From the NCBI GenBank assembly GCA_024500155.1, contig CM044877.1, forward strand, positions 81,824,501 through 81,888,500: a DNA stretch of 64,000 nt, read 5' to 3'. Within the stretch, counting starts at the first letter, position 1, and the number at the start of each line of letters is the position of its first letter. This DNA is from Chenopodium formosanum. Lineage: Eukaryota > Streptophyta > Magnoliopsida > Caryophyllales > Amaranthaceae. Below the pieces are notes generated by a model. The model was not told the DNA's origin, searched no databases, and worked only from the letters and a program-made list of their open reading frames with translations. Below, piece by piece: positions 23,149-38,572 of this stretch. The position numbers and the translations under genes are program-made.

Positions 23149-26100
23149 ATGATGTTAGGAATGGAAGACCTTAGCTTCATTTCTCAGCCTCAACCTGACC
23201 CTGTTGTGTTGGAGCTTAACCACTTGCAAAATCAGCTTAAAGGTGTGTTTCTATTCATAACCTTATTTGCTTGTTATATACGTTTGGGGGCCGGGTTTGA
23301 TATTCACAACTTTATTTGTCATAAGTTATTAATGAGATGAAACATTTATTTTTATTCTAGAAATTTATTTTATTATTGCACCATACATGTTGGGCTCACA
23401 TTTTTTGGTAGTGGGAAAAATGAGGAGAGAGAAGGGTAAAAGTACAAATAAGGCCATGTGATGTAAACGTAAAGTAAAGAATCAAGTGTTACAAGTAAGG
23501 GTATATTGGATATTTACAGTGTAAACACACATATTTTGTTTCTTTAAATTGAAATGGTGCAATAATAAAAGAACGGATGAAGTAATAAAAGAGCATTTGG
23601 GCAAATAGGGGATGAGGAGATATACCCCATCTCAAAGATGTGAGGATTTTGACAATTACAACATTACAAGGGTTATTATCTTAGAAACCTCCCCAATACA
23701 GTAAAAGATATCTGTATTTACTAATTTCCCTAGTTAAAAAATTCTAAAAAGAAACTTCTTACAACTATGAAGGATATGAAATGCTTTTAAAATAAAATTA
23801 TTTTTTTTTGTAATATGTGTTATTCTCACAATATTTCTACCATTTAATATAAAGTGCGATATAAACAATCTAATTAAATTGTATATGCAATAAAGAGTAA
23901 TGCTTTTTTTTTCCAAAACCATTATAAAGCATATGTTTTTTTCTAGTGAAATACAGTACAAAGTATAAAAGTATGTAACCATGTATCACAACTCTCAAAT
24001 AGGGTCAAATTAGATTGAGTCATGCAAGTATGCAACACATTTTGGTTCTATGCAGCACAACTCACATAGGTTGTGTCATGCCAAGCGTATTGACCCATAT
24101 AATGTGCCATTTTAACCATTTATTTATTAATTATTTATACAAGTAAAATAATTAGGTTTTATTCCTTCATATCGTGTTAGTATTTGCAAATCACAATCTA
24201 GAAATTAGCCATAGTCCACTATTGGTCTATGATCGCAGATGCCATTGCCAACTTTATCTCATAATAATGAAAAGGGAATATGGGAAGGAGATCCATTTTA
24301 ATTCCTCACTTTATGAGTAATATAGTGCACAACACATGACAAATGTGGAAGCAAAAGACATTTCTAGAAGTTTTGTAATTTTGTTTTGGGGTGGCCTGGA
24401 TTGCTTATATCTTTGGCAAAGAATGATGAGAATGTGATTGTGTGACCCCTCCATAGCATTTTAACTAATATGATCTGATATATCATCTAACCTGCTTGGT
24501 ACTTCATTAGCCATTTTTTTTGTGGGGTGGGGGGTGGGGGGCTGGTACGTAGGCCCAAGCATGAATATCCAATAGGCCATCCAGCCCACAACCCCCACGG
24601 GTTCCACCCCATGCTCCTCATGAGAATTGATCCCTAGATCCTTTCGGCTTGAGTCGAATCACATCTCTCATTCCTAATTCTCAGTACTTCATTTGCGACT
24701 AGACTACAGGTAATGTTAAAATTTAGGTACAAGATCAATTTTATACAAATGAAAAGTGATTTCCTCGTTCAAAAAGTAGTTATTTCTGATAGTGAAGATG
24801 AAAGAAAATTCTATTTTAGTGACATTAATTAGGTGAAGCGTAACACACACATTTTTCAATCACTTCACACTACCAGAATTTGTAACAAACTGATCCTGAT
24901 TAATCACCTTAATATCAGTGTCAGAACTTCTAAGATGTGTATTACCTGTAACTTTATTAAATCATGCAACATATAGCCTACATGCATTTAAGTTCCATAG
25001 CAATATAAGAAGAGTTTGTTAAGATGTAAGTATCTAGGAAACTCAGAAATCGCTGTTTAAAGATGCATTAAGAATAAAAAATGCAACAGATGAAGTCGTC
25101 AATAACTAACTATTGCTTTTGACAGATTATATAAGAACCTATTCTATACTTCCTTAAAACAATGCATTTGGTTAGCTATGTCTGAATTCCAACATTTTTT
25201 TTTGGGTTTTAAACATGGCTTTAGAGAAAGATAATGATTTATGTGCTGCACAAAATGAGATTAAGGCCTTGCGAGCAACTCAAGCACATAAGGAAAAGGC
25301 TCTAGATGAGGTATATTACACTCCAACAATTTTGTCATATTATTAATTTTATTCCTGCGGTAGTTTTTCATGATCTTCAGCTAAGTCTATATGCATCATG
25401 CATTCCCTTTCTGTTTACTTTATCACTTGTACAGCTCAAAACAAATTACGACAAGTTGGATGAGAAACTGAGAGTAACTGAGAACGCCCTGCAACAAAAG
25501 GTATTTATGCTTACTTTCTGATGTTAATAAAGGTTTCATACAAGTGCAAGGAAGTGAGTGAAAGAACTAAATAAGTGAAAATGAATGTATATTGGGAACT
25601 GATCAAATGCAGAACCTAGAGATGAAGAAATTAGCTGATGAGAAGAAGGATGCTTTGGCTGCACAGTTTGCAGCCGAAGCAGCCCTTAGGAGGCTACACA
25701 CAAACCAAAAGGATGATGATTACATACCAATTGATTCGATCATAGCTCCTCTTGAAGCTGACATCAAAATGTACAAAAATGAGGTACTAGATATATAAAT
25801 AATTTTCATAATCAACCGATTGACTGCTAGATAGTTGATTGAGTTTAAGATCTATCTTTATTGGCAGATTGCCTCTTTACTAGAGGATAAGAAAGCTATG
25901 GAGCGTCTTACAAAGTCAAAAGAAACAGCTCTTCTTGAGACTGAGAAAATCTTGAGGAGTGCCCTCGAAAGGGCTTTGATAGTTGAGGATGTACAAAACC
26001 AAAACCTTGAGTTAAGGAGACAGATAGAAATCTGCCTGGAGGAGAACAAAATACTTGAAAAGACCAACCGTCAGAAAGTTGTAGAGGTTGAAAAGCTAAG

Positions 26101-27572
26101 CCAGACCATTCAGGAACTTGAGGAGGCCGTTTTGGCTGGTGGAGCTACTGCTAATGTTGTTAGAGAATACAAACGCAAAATCTCCGAGCTGAATGTAAGT
26201 CTAATAATACATCTAAAAGAAGTCTAATCTGACTAAAAGAGTACAGTATTGTAAATTGCATCTTATTTTCACCTTTGTTTGAAGCTTTCATTTATCTTTG
26301 CACTTGATTTGCTGGTATGAGCTAATTAGGTGACAATTGCTCTCAACACTGTTAACTGTAAAGATATATAAACTAGCTTAGTCCCAAGGTAACTAAATGG
26401 TGTATTTAATAATCAAAAAATGTTCTTGCTGATACTTAGGAGGAGAAGAGAACTCTCGAGAGGGAACTTGCACGGGCTAGGGTGTCAGCAAACAGGGTGG
26501 CAACTGTTGTTGCTAACGAATGGAAAGATGAAAATGATAAGGTAATGCCGGTGAAGCAATGGCTGGAAGAGCGTAGGGTCCTGCAGGTACGCAACTACTA
26601 ACATGGAGCTCTTATCAAATATATAATTCCAGTTAAGTAATGCAAATATATGCTACTCAGGCTGAGATGCAGCGCTTAAAAGACAAACTAGCTGTGGCTG
26701 AAAGAACAGCGAAGGCAGAAGCACAGCTGAAGGTAAATGCCCGTCTTTGCATCATGACCCCCCCCCCCCCCCCTTGGGGGGGATTCATTAATCATTGTTG
26801 TTTGACCAAACTATAACCTCAGGAAAAATTCAAGCTGAGGCTGAAGACTCTGGAAGAAGGCCTAAAGCATGCTTCAAGCAATGAGAGCACACCAAAAAAC
26901 ACAAATTCTAATCGAATCCTGGGTTTTGTATCAAACAATACTGGACCAAGGAAGAGATCTTCATCGCAGCCAAGAGGTTCAGTGATCAACAGCAGGAGCT
27001 CTCCCCTTCACCAACCTTGGTTGGAGAAAGTAAATAGTTTGGAGAACCATAATTCAAAAGAGAATATAGCCAAGAGAAGCTTGTGGGGAATTAAGACCAC
27101 CGATACAGACCGTTTTGGGAAGGAAAACTCAGAATTAGTAGCAAATACTGACGTGAATACTGGTTTGACAAAGGATAGTAATTCTGCAGTTCAAGGGGAA
27201 ATGGAAAGCAAAGAAATAGGGAGCGAAGATGCAGTTTCAGGGTTTTTATACGATAGGCTTCAAAAAGAGGTTATCAATTTACGGAAGATTTGTCAAGCAA
27301 AAGATGATGGCTTAGATTCCAAAGATGAAGAGATCAAGGTAATTGAATTGCTGAATTTAGGTTTTGCCTTTCCTTCCTCTGTGAAGAAAATAAGTTTACC
27401 AGCTAAAATTGCCTGACAGATTCTCCTGAAGAAGGTTGATACACTGACCAAAGCCATAGAAGTGGAGGCAAGAAAAGCAAAGAAAGAAACATCAGCCGGG
27501 CAAAAGGCAATAATACCAGCTGCAAAGGATGAAAACAAGAAAAATTGGAGCAAAGCTTTCCTTAAACGGTGA
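23149..27572 (+). CDS. MAP70.5: MAP70 family microtubule-associated protein (MAP70.5-like)
   Basis: Nine exons: 23149-23242, 25225-25310, 25435-25500, 25613-25783, 25868-26194, 26440-26586, 26661-26732, 26823-27338 and 27420-27572. All junctions are GT-AG and in phase, giving 543 residues. The family core is clear: NHLQNQLKEKD, AAQNEIKALRAT, AAQFAAEAALRR, APLEADIKMYKNE, RSALERALIVEDVQNQN, GGATANVVREYKRKISELN, RELARARVSANRVATVVANE, MPVKQWLEERRVLQ and KLRLKTLEEGLKH. Nearly all of it is coiled coil. Known role: plant-specific proteins on cortical microtubules that shape secondary walls and lateral-root cell layers. The short N-terminus (MMLGMEDLSF...PDPVVLELN) and the modest length point to the MAP70.5 branch over the longer MAP70.1-4. 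Intron 1 is nearly 2 kb and holds a SINE. The C-terminus is shorter than in typical family members. Confidence 0.9.
24514..24716 (-). mobile_element. tRNA-derived SINE in MAP70 intron 1
   Basis: Read on the minus strand, a polymerase III A box (TAGTCTAGTCG, 24706-24696) is followed 36 bases later by a B box-like GATTCGACTCA (24660-24650). A body of about 130 bases then ends in C-rich sequence and an A8 tail (24521-24514). The layout is that of a tRNA-type SINE. I found no clean target duplication, so the ends are approximate. Confidence 0.5.
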
Positions 27573-28674
27573 TACTTTAATCTCACCTTCTCTTTTATTT
27601 GATTATTCTCAAAAGGTCTTGAATTATTGTGGATAGCATCAACTCAATTAGAAATATGTAGTTCTTAACTTCTAATATTTGTCATGAATTATTGAATTTC
27701 TGATTATTTTGCAGGGTCACAAAATCTTAATCCATTCAATCAGTTTCGCAACTCTTTGAGCTCGAAAAGTCAAGGGATGGGGATTTCCTGCACATTTTAT
27801 TTCCTCGGTGTGTACATGTTTGTGAAGAATGTTATTGAGTTGCAACTCATAACAGCTAGCCTCAAATGTTATTTTTGTATAGATTGAAGCTAAGAAGCAA
27901 CTCAAACAGTATGATTTTGTGAATTTTGATTTTATTAATGTTAGCATATCAGAAATACAAGTACATGTTACTTTATCCAAACCCTGAAGCTTACTCCATT
28001 CTCCAAGTCAGATCAATAATCTATTGGGAACAGAAGGAAATCCAAAGATAAACTTGGTGCAACATCATAGTGCCTGAGGCTCCTATCCAAGCAAGGCTCT
28101 AAAAAATCTAAAATTTGAGTGATTATATGTTTTCTGATAGAGTGACGATACACATATGCATGCATGAACACACAGCTAGTCAGCTTAACCTCAAATATGT
28201 TCTCAGACTTCTCACAAAACTATTTAAGGGTTTCTTAAGCCTGCTGGCTCTTACTAGGAGAACATCCAACAAAAGAAGTCTCTAACCTTAGAGTCTAAGA
28301 CCTTCTACAAATAAACATTTCATATGCATAACGCCTTCAGGAGTGAGATTACATTGCACGCCATGGTGTATAAGTTTCCTGTCTGAGTTCTATGATTTAC
28401 AGAAAAATGCTTTGTCCACTGAATTGATAAACAAAACAACCTCTTTCTAAGTCACTGAGTAATGAATGACAGGAAGGGAGGAATAAAACAGACATAGAAC
28501 ATCAAAATCTAAAACACTTATATTAGCCCTAGAAAGACAAAACACCTCTCATTTTCCAGACAGATTTTACACGAGCAAAATCAGAGGTCCAAGGAAAACT
28601 GGGTTGCATCTAATTTATCCAACACTAAAAATATGGATAAAAACGAGTTACAAAAAAAGGTATCTCTAATGTAC
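27573..28674. other. MAP70 3' region and intergenic
   Basis: Probable MAP70 3' UTR followed by intergenic sequence. A good splice acceptor (ATTATTTTGCAG, ending at 27714) gives an alternative last exon (see findings). No other gene seen. Confidence 0.4.
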
Positions 28675-32879
<4,205 letters not shown>

Positions 32880-32884
32880 ATGTA

Positions 32885-33303
32885 TACAATGCACCCTTAC
32901 CCTCCACCCGTGACAGTGGTGTATCAAAGAAGACACAGACGAGGGCAGCAAATTACCAACAGCAAAAGCAAGACAGAAGCAGAACAGGGGAGGGGAGTGA
33001 ACCGTTGAGGAGCAGCAAAAAACAGAAAAGACAAGCAGCTTTAACATTTTGTTGTACTAGACGGAAATAGTAAAATGCCAAACTAGTAGTACTTGTATTA
33101 ATTAAGGCTTGATTGCCATTTTTATGTTTGTTGTATGAGTATAAATAGTGGAAGCATAGCAAGTAAAGGGTATCCAGAAAATTGTATTAGAACTCGGAGA
33201 GTCATGGCCTAAAGCCATGTTTATCATTCGAAGCCTTTGAGCTAATCAATCACAAAACTCCGTCCTTCTACTTGATCTTGTTAAATACACGCATTCCGTT
33301 GCA
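32885..33303 (+). repeat. Left LTR of the gypsy element
   Basis: 419 bp. It starts TACAATGCACCC where the right LTR has TGCAATGCACCC, so the terminal TG has become TA. It ends CCGTTGCA. A TATA box (TATAAATAG, 33140-33148) sits in the promoter part. It differs from the right LTR at this position and at two adjacent bases (GAAAAGA versus GAGGAGA). Confidence 0.95.
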
Positions 33304-33305
33304 AT

Positions 33306-33318
33306 TGGTATTAGAGCC
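33306..33318 (+). promoter_or_regulatory. Primer-binding site (initiator Met-tRNA type)
   Basis: TGGTATTAGAGCC matches the complement of the plant initiator Met-tRNA 3' end (usually TGGTATCAGAGCC) with one change. It is placed two bases downstream of the LTR. Confidence 0.9.
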
Positions 33319-33321
33319 GAC

Positions 33322-35469
33322 ATGCCGCCGACACCTCTGACCGTGACGCCGGAGCGGGTGGCGGCGCTCGAAGAAAGAATGGAAGAAATCGTTGAAAAAC
33401 TCGGGGAGGGTGAGAATTCCCTTCAACAAGCGTTGTTGAAAAAACAGGATGAGTCCATTGATAAGGTGAGACAATCAATGGAGGGTAAAATGGATCGTTT
33501 TCGGCACGACATCACCCAGCAACTATCCATGACGACGAGCAGACATGACAGGGCATTGGACGAGATTCGCAGCGCTCTCAAGGCGTTGGGGAAGCAGGCC
33601 CAACCTTTCGCGGGTAACGAAGAAGTGGAGCAACCCGTGAATCGCAACGGCTTCAACGACTCACCACCACTAAACCGTGGACTCAACGAACCACCCCTGG
33701 AGTAGGAGCCTTCAATGGCCTTCGATTAGGGAGCTGGCGGTCAGTACCGTCATCACGAAGAGAACCACGACAGACGGGGAAGTTGGAAATTTAGGAAACT
33801 TGATATGCAGATCTTCGATGGGTTCGATCCAGACGGATGGATACTGCGAAGTGAACAATACTTTCAGTTCTACCATCTCACGGAGGTGGAGAAGTTACAA
33901 GCTGCGGTGGTAGCTATGGATGGGGATGCCTTGAAGTGGTATCAATGGGAAAGCCGGCGCCGACCACTTGGTGGTTGGGATGATTTGAAGGGGCGCGTGT
34001 TGATTCAATTCAGGCCGGTGAACGCCGGAACGTTGCACGAGCAATGGTTGGCAGTGCACCAAACCAACACCGTCGTCGAGTACAGGAGGGTGTTCATCGA
34101 GAAGGCTTCGCCATTAATGGACGTGCCTGAAAGCTTAATGAAAGGCCAGTTCATAAACGGACTTAAGGAAGATATAAGGGTGGAGATCCGATTACTTAAC
34201 CCGTTAACCCTTGAAGACGCCATGGATCTAGCGATTCGGGTTGAAGAAAGAAACCGGGTCAACAGTGCCAGGAAAACGGGTGGAGCCTTCACCAAACCCG
34301 GACCTTACTCGTATTTTAATCGGAGCCCCGCCTCAACTCTATTAGGAGTTGGGCCAGCCCAACCAAACACAACCAATACCCAAACACACAACCCGACCCA
34401 ATTCCCATACAACCCAATTCGTAACCCCACTCAAAGAGGCCCACCCCACACAACCCAAACACCCCAGTCGTCTGTAGCCTCAGCAAGTAGCCCAGCTCGG
34501 TCGTTTCAGACCCGTAACACCACCACCACCACCCGATTCAACGGCGACGTACGGCGGCTGACGGAGAGAGAAATCGCCGATAAGAAAGCGCGAGGTCTGT
34601 GTTTCCAGTGCGACGGTCGATGGACCGGTCCCACCCATGTTTGCTCCGCTAAGGGTTTAAGCGTTTCGTTGGTGGAGGATGACGAATCTGACGAGGCAGG
34701 GGAGCTGGTGGCGTTAGAAGCGCCGGAGGAGGAGGAGGAGGAGGCGGAGGAAATTCCGACTTCCGTCTCCATAAATTCGATTGTGGTTCTCACAAATCCA
34801 AAGACTATGAAGCTGACTGGGGTGATTAAGGGTACTCCGGTGATCGTCATGATTGATCCCGGAGCCACGCATAATTTTATTTCCGCGGGAACGGTGGAGA
34901 AGTTGGGGATTCCGGTCACCGGCACAAACTCCTTTGGTGTGTCGTTAGGCAATGGAGCGGCGGTTAAGGGTCGAGGAACTTGCAAGGGCGTTCGAGTGAA
35001 GCTTGGAGATGGATTCGAAGTAAAGGAGGATTTTCTACCCCTTCAATTGGGCAACTCTGATTTGATCATGGGTGTGCAGTGGTTAGAGAAATTGGGTGAG
35101 GTGGTGACGAACTGGAAACTCCAGCGAATGACCTTTAAGGTCGACGGCAGAGAGGTGGTCCTTCATGGGGATCCGAGTCTGGCTCGTACAGGAATCACGT
35201 TGAAGGCTATGTTGAGGACATTAAAGAAGGAGAGTGGAGGTCTGTTAGTGGAAATGAACAATATAGAGGAAGGAAGAAAGGAGCAGTATGTGGATCAAGC
35301 ACCAACCTTTTTGAGAACAGTGTTGGATGAATACCAAGGAGTGTTTGCTGAGCCCAATGGGTTGCCCCCAAGTCGTGGACATGAACACTCAATCATTCTC
35401 AAGGAGGGAAGCGATCCCGTAAGTGTTCGGCCGTATAGGTATCCTCAATTTCAAAAAAAACGAGATTGA
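33322..35469 (+). pseudogene. gag-protease region of the gypsy element, interrupted
   Basis: One reading frame runs from the ATG at 33322 to 35469, broken by TAG codons at 33703-33705 and 33727-33729. The first part is a coiled-coil-like gag N-terminus (ERVAALEERMEEIVEKLGEG). After the stops come the retrotransposon gag core (MQIFDGFDPDGWILRSEQYF, EYRRVFIEKASPLMDVPE), a degenerate zinc knuckle (CFQCDGRWTGPTHVC, about 34600-34640) and the aspartic protease (MIDPGATHNFIS, about 34850-34885). The protease has Asp-Pro-Gly where Asp-Ser/Thr-Gly is usual. The frame ends at a homopolymer of eight A (35453-35460), just before the reverse transcriptase frame. Confidence 0.93.
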
Positions 35470-38272
35470 AAAGCTCATCGGGGAAATGCTTGCGGCGGGA
35501 GTCATTAAGCCTTCAACTAGCCCTTTCTCGAGTCCCGTTCTTTTGGACAAGAAGAAAAACGGATCATGGAGGTTTTGTGTAGACTATCGGGCCTTAAACA
35601 AAGAGACCGTGCCTGATAAATATCCGATACCGGTGATCGATGAATTGCTTGACGAATTGCATAGGGCTCGGATATTTTCGAAGTTGGACCTCAAGGCCGG
35701 TTATCATCAAATTCTTGTGAGACCGAAAGACACCCATAAGACCGCTTTCCGCACTCATGAGGGACACTACGAATTCCTCGTCATGCCCTTCGGTCTTACT
35801 AATGCACCGGCTACTTTCCAATCCTTGATGAATGATGTCTTTCGGCCTTTCCTACGTAAGTTTGTACTTGTCTTTTTTGATGATATATTAGTTTATAGTA
35901 GTAATGATCAAGATCATGTGATGCATCTAAAATTAGTGCTTGCTACTCTTAAGAAACATGTCTTGTTTGCTAACTATAAAAAATGTGAGTTTGGCAAAAA
36001 TAAGGTGGCATATTTGGGCCACATTATTTCAAGTGAGGGGGTAGCAGTTGACCAAGAGAAGATGGGCTCAATGCTTAAGTGGCCCATTCCTAAATCCTTG
36101 AAGGATTTAAGAGGCTTCTTAGGACTCACACGGTACTACCGAAAGTTTATCTGTCAGTATGCTCATCTCGCACGGCCACTCACGGATTAGCTCAAAAAAG
36201 ACAATTTCGGGTGGTCGGAGGCCGCGGACACTTCATTCCGGGCTCTCAAAGAAGCTATGGTCACAGCTCCGGTTCTCACGATGCCGGATTTCAGTAAAAC
36301 ATTCACTGAGTCCGATGCGTCGGGGTTCGGGTTGGGAGCAGTCTTGATGCAAGAAGGGAAACCCATAGCCTTTTTCAGCAAGGTTTTGGGGCCTAGAGGG
36401 CAGGGCAAGTCAATCTACGAGAAGGAACTCATGGCCGTTTGCTTGGCGGTGGAAAAATGGAAGCATTATTTATTGGGGAGGCGTTTTGTGATTAGGAGTG
36501 ACCAACAAAGCCTCAAGTACATCACTCAACAAAGGGAAATCGGCATGGAGTATCAAAAATGGGTTCGGAAATTAATTGGGTTCGATTTCGAATTGCAATA
36601 CAAACCCGGGGTGGCCAATAGGGTGGCGGACGCCTTATCGCGACGGGGGAAGAACGAAGAGGATGGAGAATTTGGAGCGTTGATCACCACACAAGGGGTT
36701 GACTGGGAGGTGTTGAGGGCCGAGATCGCAGGAGATAAAGAAATCCAAGGGCTGAAAACAGAGGTAGAGAAGGGAAATGGAGCCCGAGGCTATACAGTAG
36801 AGAACGACCGACTGCTGTACAAGGGTCGTGTGGTGCTGCCGCGTGGTTCTAGCTTGAAGCAAGCTCTTTTTCAGCTTTATCACGACTCTCCCGAAGGTGG
36901 TCACACGGGTGAAACCAAGACGTATTTAAAAATTAGGGTCGATTGGTTTTGGGCTGGTTTGAGAAAAGAGGTGGCTGCATATGTGAGGAGTTGCAAAATC
37001 TGTCAGAGAAACAAGCACTCACAGCAAACGCCGGCGGGGTTGCTCCAATCCTTACCGATTCCGGAGAGAATTTGGGAGGATATAAGTATGGATTTCATTG
37101 AGGGCTTGCCCAAATCGAAGGGAATTGATACGATCCTAATGGTGGTGGATAGGTTATCCAAGTATGCTCATTTTATTGGGCTCAAACACCCATTCACGGC
37201 GCACTAGGTGGCGGAGATTTTTGTTAGGGAGATAGTGAGGCTACACGGAGTTCCAGCAAGCATTATCTCAGACCGAGATCGGATTTTTCTTAGCATATTC
37301 TGGCGTGAATTATTCCGGATGCAGGGGACCGATCTTAAGAAAAGCACTTCATACCATCCTCAAACGGATGGGCAATCCGAGGTGGTCAACAAGAGGTTGG
37401 AAACCTATCTCCGTTGCTTCGCGGGTGAACAACCCAAATCGTGGGCTTCATGGCTGCCTTGGGCCGAGTATTCTTATAACACTACTCCTCAATCTTCCAC
37501 GCAATTCACTCCTTTTATGGCGGTTTATGGTAGAGCACCCCCTAAACTACTCAAGGCTGAAGCAGGACACACGGTTGTCGGGACCGTGGATGAGTTATTG
37601 CGAGAAAGGGATTTGATGCTTGACGAATTAAAGAGTAATTTGTTACGGTCACAACACATCATGAAGAAAAATGCAGATTTGAAACGAAGGGATGAAGAGT
37701 TTCAAGTCGGGGATTTTGTGTTCCTTAAGTTACAGCCTTATCGGCAGAAATCGTTAGCAAGAAGACCGTTTGAGAAATTGGCGGCTCGCTTTTATGGGCC
37801 CTATGAGGTGGTGCAACCCGTGGGGAAGGTGGCCTATAAACTTGATTTACCTCATCATTGCCGCATCCACCCAGTTTTCCATGTGTCTCAACTGAAACGC
37901 GCCATTGGGGATATTCCCAATTCTCCCACGATACCTCAGCAACTTACTCCGGAGTTAGAACTTGTGGTTGAGCCCGAGGATGTGCTTGAGGCGCGGCAGA
38001 AGAAGGGGGTCAGTGGTAGGCTGGAAGTGTTAATCAAATGGCTAAGGGTTCCGAGTTTTGAGTCTACTTGGGAGGATGCCGAGACGATCAAGGAGCGATT
38101 TCCCACTTTCCACCTTGAGGACAAGGTGGCGCTTTTGGGGGGCGGTATTGCAATGCACCCTTACCCTCCACCCGTGACAGTGGTGTATCAAAGAAGACAC
38201 AGACGAGGGCAGCAAATTACCAACAGCAAAAGCAAGACAGAAGCAGAACAGGGGAGGGGAGTGAACCGTTGA
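35423..38272 (+). pseudogene. pol region of the gypsy element: RT, RNase H, integrase, chromodomain; interrupted
   Basis: This frame is offset from gag-protease by one base and is broken by TAG codons at 36188-36190 and 37205-37207. Reverse transcriptase (about 35465-36190) has [31 protein letters not shown] and the catalytic FFDDILVYS. RNase H (about 36257-36640) has FTESDASGFGLGAVL and YEKELMAV. Integrase follows, with the H-H-C-C zinc finger (HDSPEGGH...CKICQ, about 36880-37010) and catalytic acidic residues in ISMDF, IISDRDRIF and GQSEVVNKRLE. A chromodomain (VLIKWLRVPSFESTWED, about 38020-38080) closes the protein. The frame continues through the polypurine tract and ends 124 bases inside the right LTR. 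Confidence 0.95.
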
Positions 38273-38567
38273 GGAGCAGCAAAAAACAGAGGAGACAAGC
38301 AGCTTTAACATTTTGTTGTACTAGACGGAAATAGTAAAATGCCAAACTAGTAGTACTTGTATTAATTAAGGCTTGATTGCCATTTTTATGTTTGTTGTAT
38401 GAGTATAAATAGTGGAAGCATAGCAAGTAAAGGGTATCCAGAAAATTGTATTAGAACTCGGAGAGTCATGGCCTAAAGCCATGTTTATCATTCGAAGCCT
38501 TTGAGCTAATCAATCACAAAACTCCGTCCTTCTACTTGATCTTGTTAAATACACGCATTCCGTTGCA
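38149..38567 (+). repeat. Right LTR of the gypsy element
   Basis: 419 bp, TGCAATGCACCC...CCGTTGCA, with intact TG...CA ends and the 5-bp inverted tips TGCAA/TTGCA. Followed by the target duplication ATGTA at 38568-38572. Confidence 0.95.
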
Positions 38568-38572
38568 ATGTA

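Larger units (their letters stand above)
32885..38567 (+). mobile_element. Ty3/gypsy LTR retrotransposon, chromovirus type, complete but coding-defective
   Basis: The 5683-bp element is bounded by two 419-bp LTRs and an exact 5-bp target duplication ATGTA (32880-32884 and 38568-38572). A primer-binding site complementary to initiator Met-tRNA (TGGTATTAGAGCC, 33306-33318) lies two bases after the left LTR. A G-rich polypurine tract (about 38137-38145) precedes the right LTR. Domain order is gag, protease, reverse transcriptase, RNase H, integrase, chromodomain, which defines a chromovirus. Compact size and short LTRs resemble the Reina group, but that placement is inference. Four in-frame TAG codons and a one-base frameshift break the coding region, so this copy cannot encode a full polyprotein. 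The LTRs differ at only three positions seen by eye, so insertion is recent. Confidence 0.97.
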
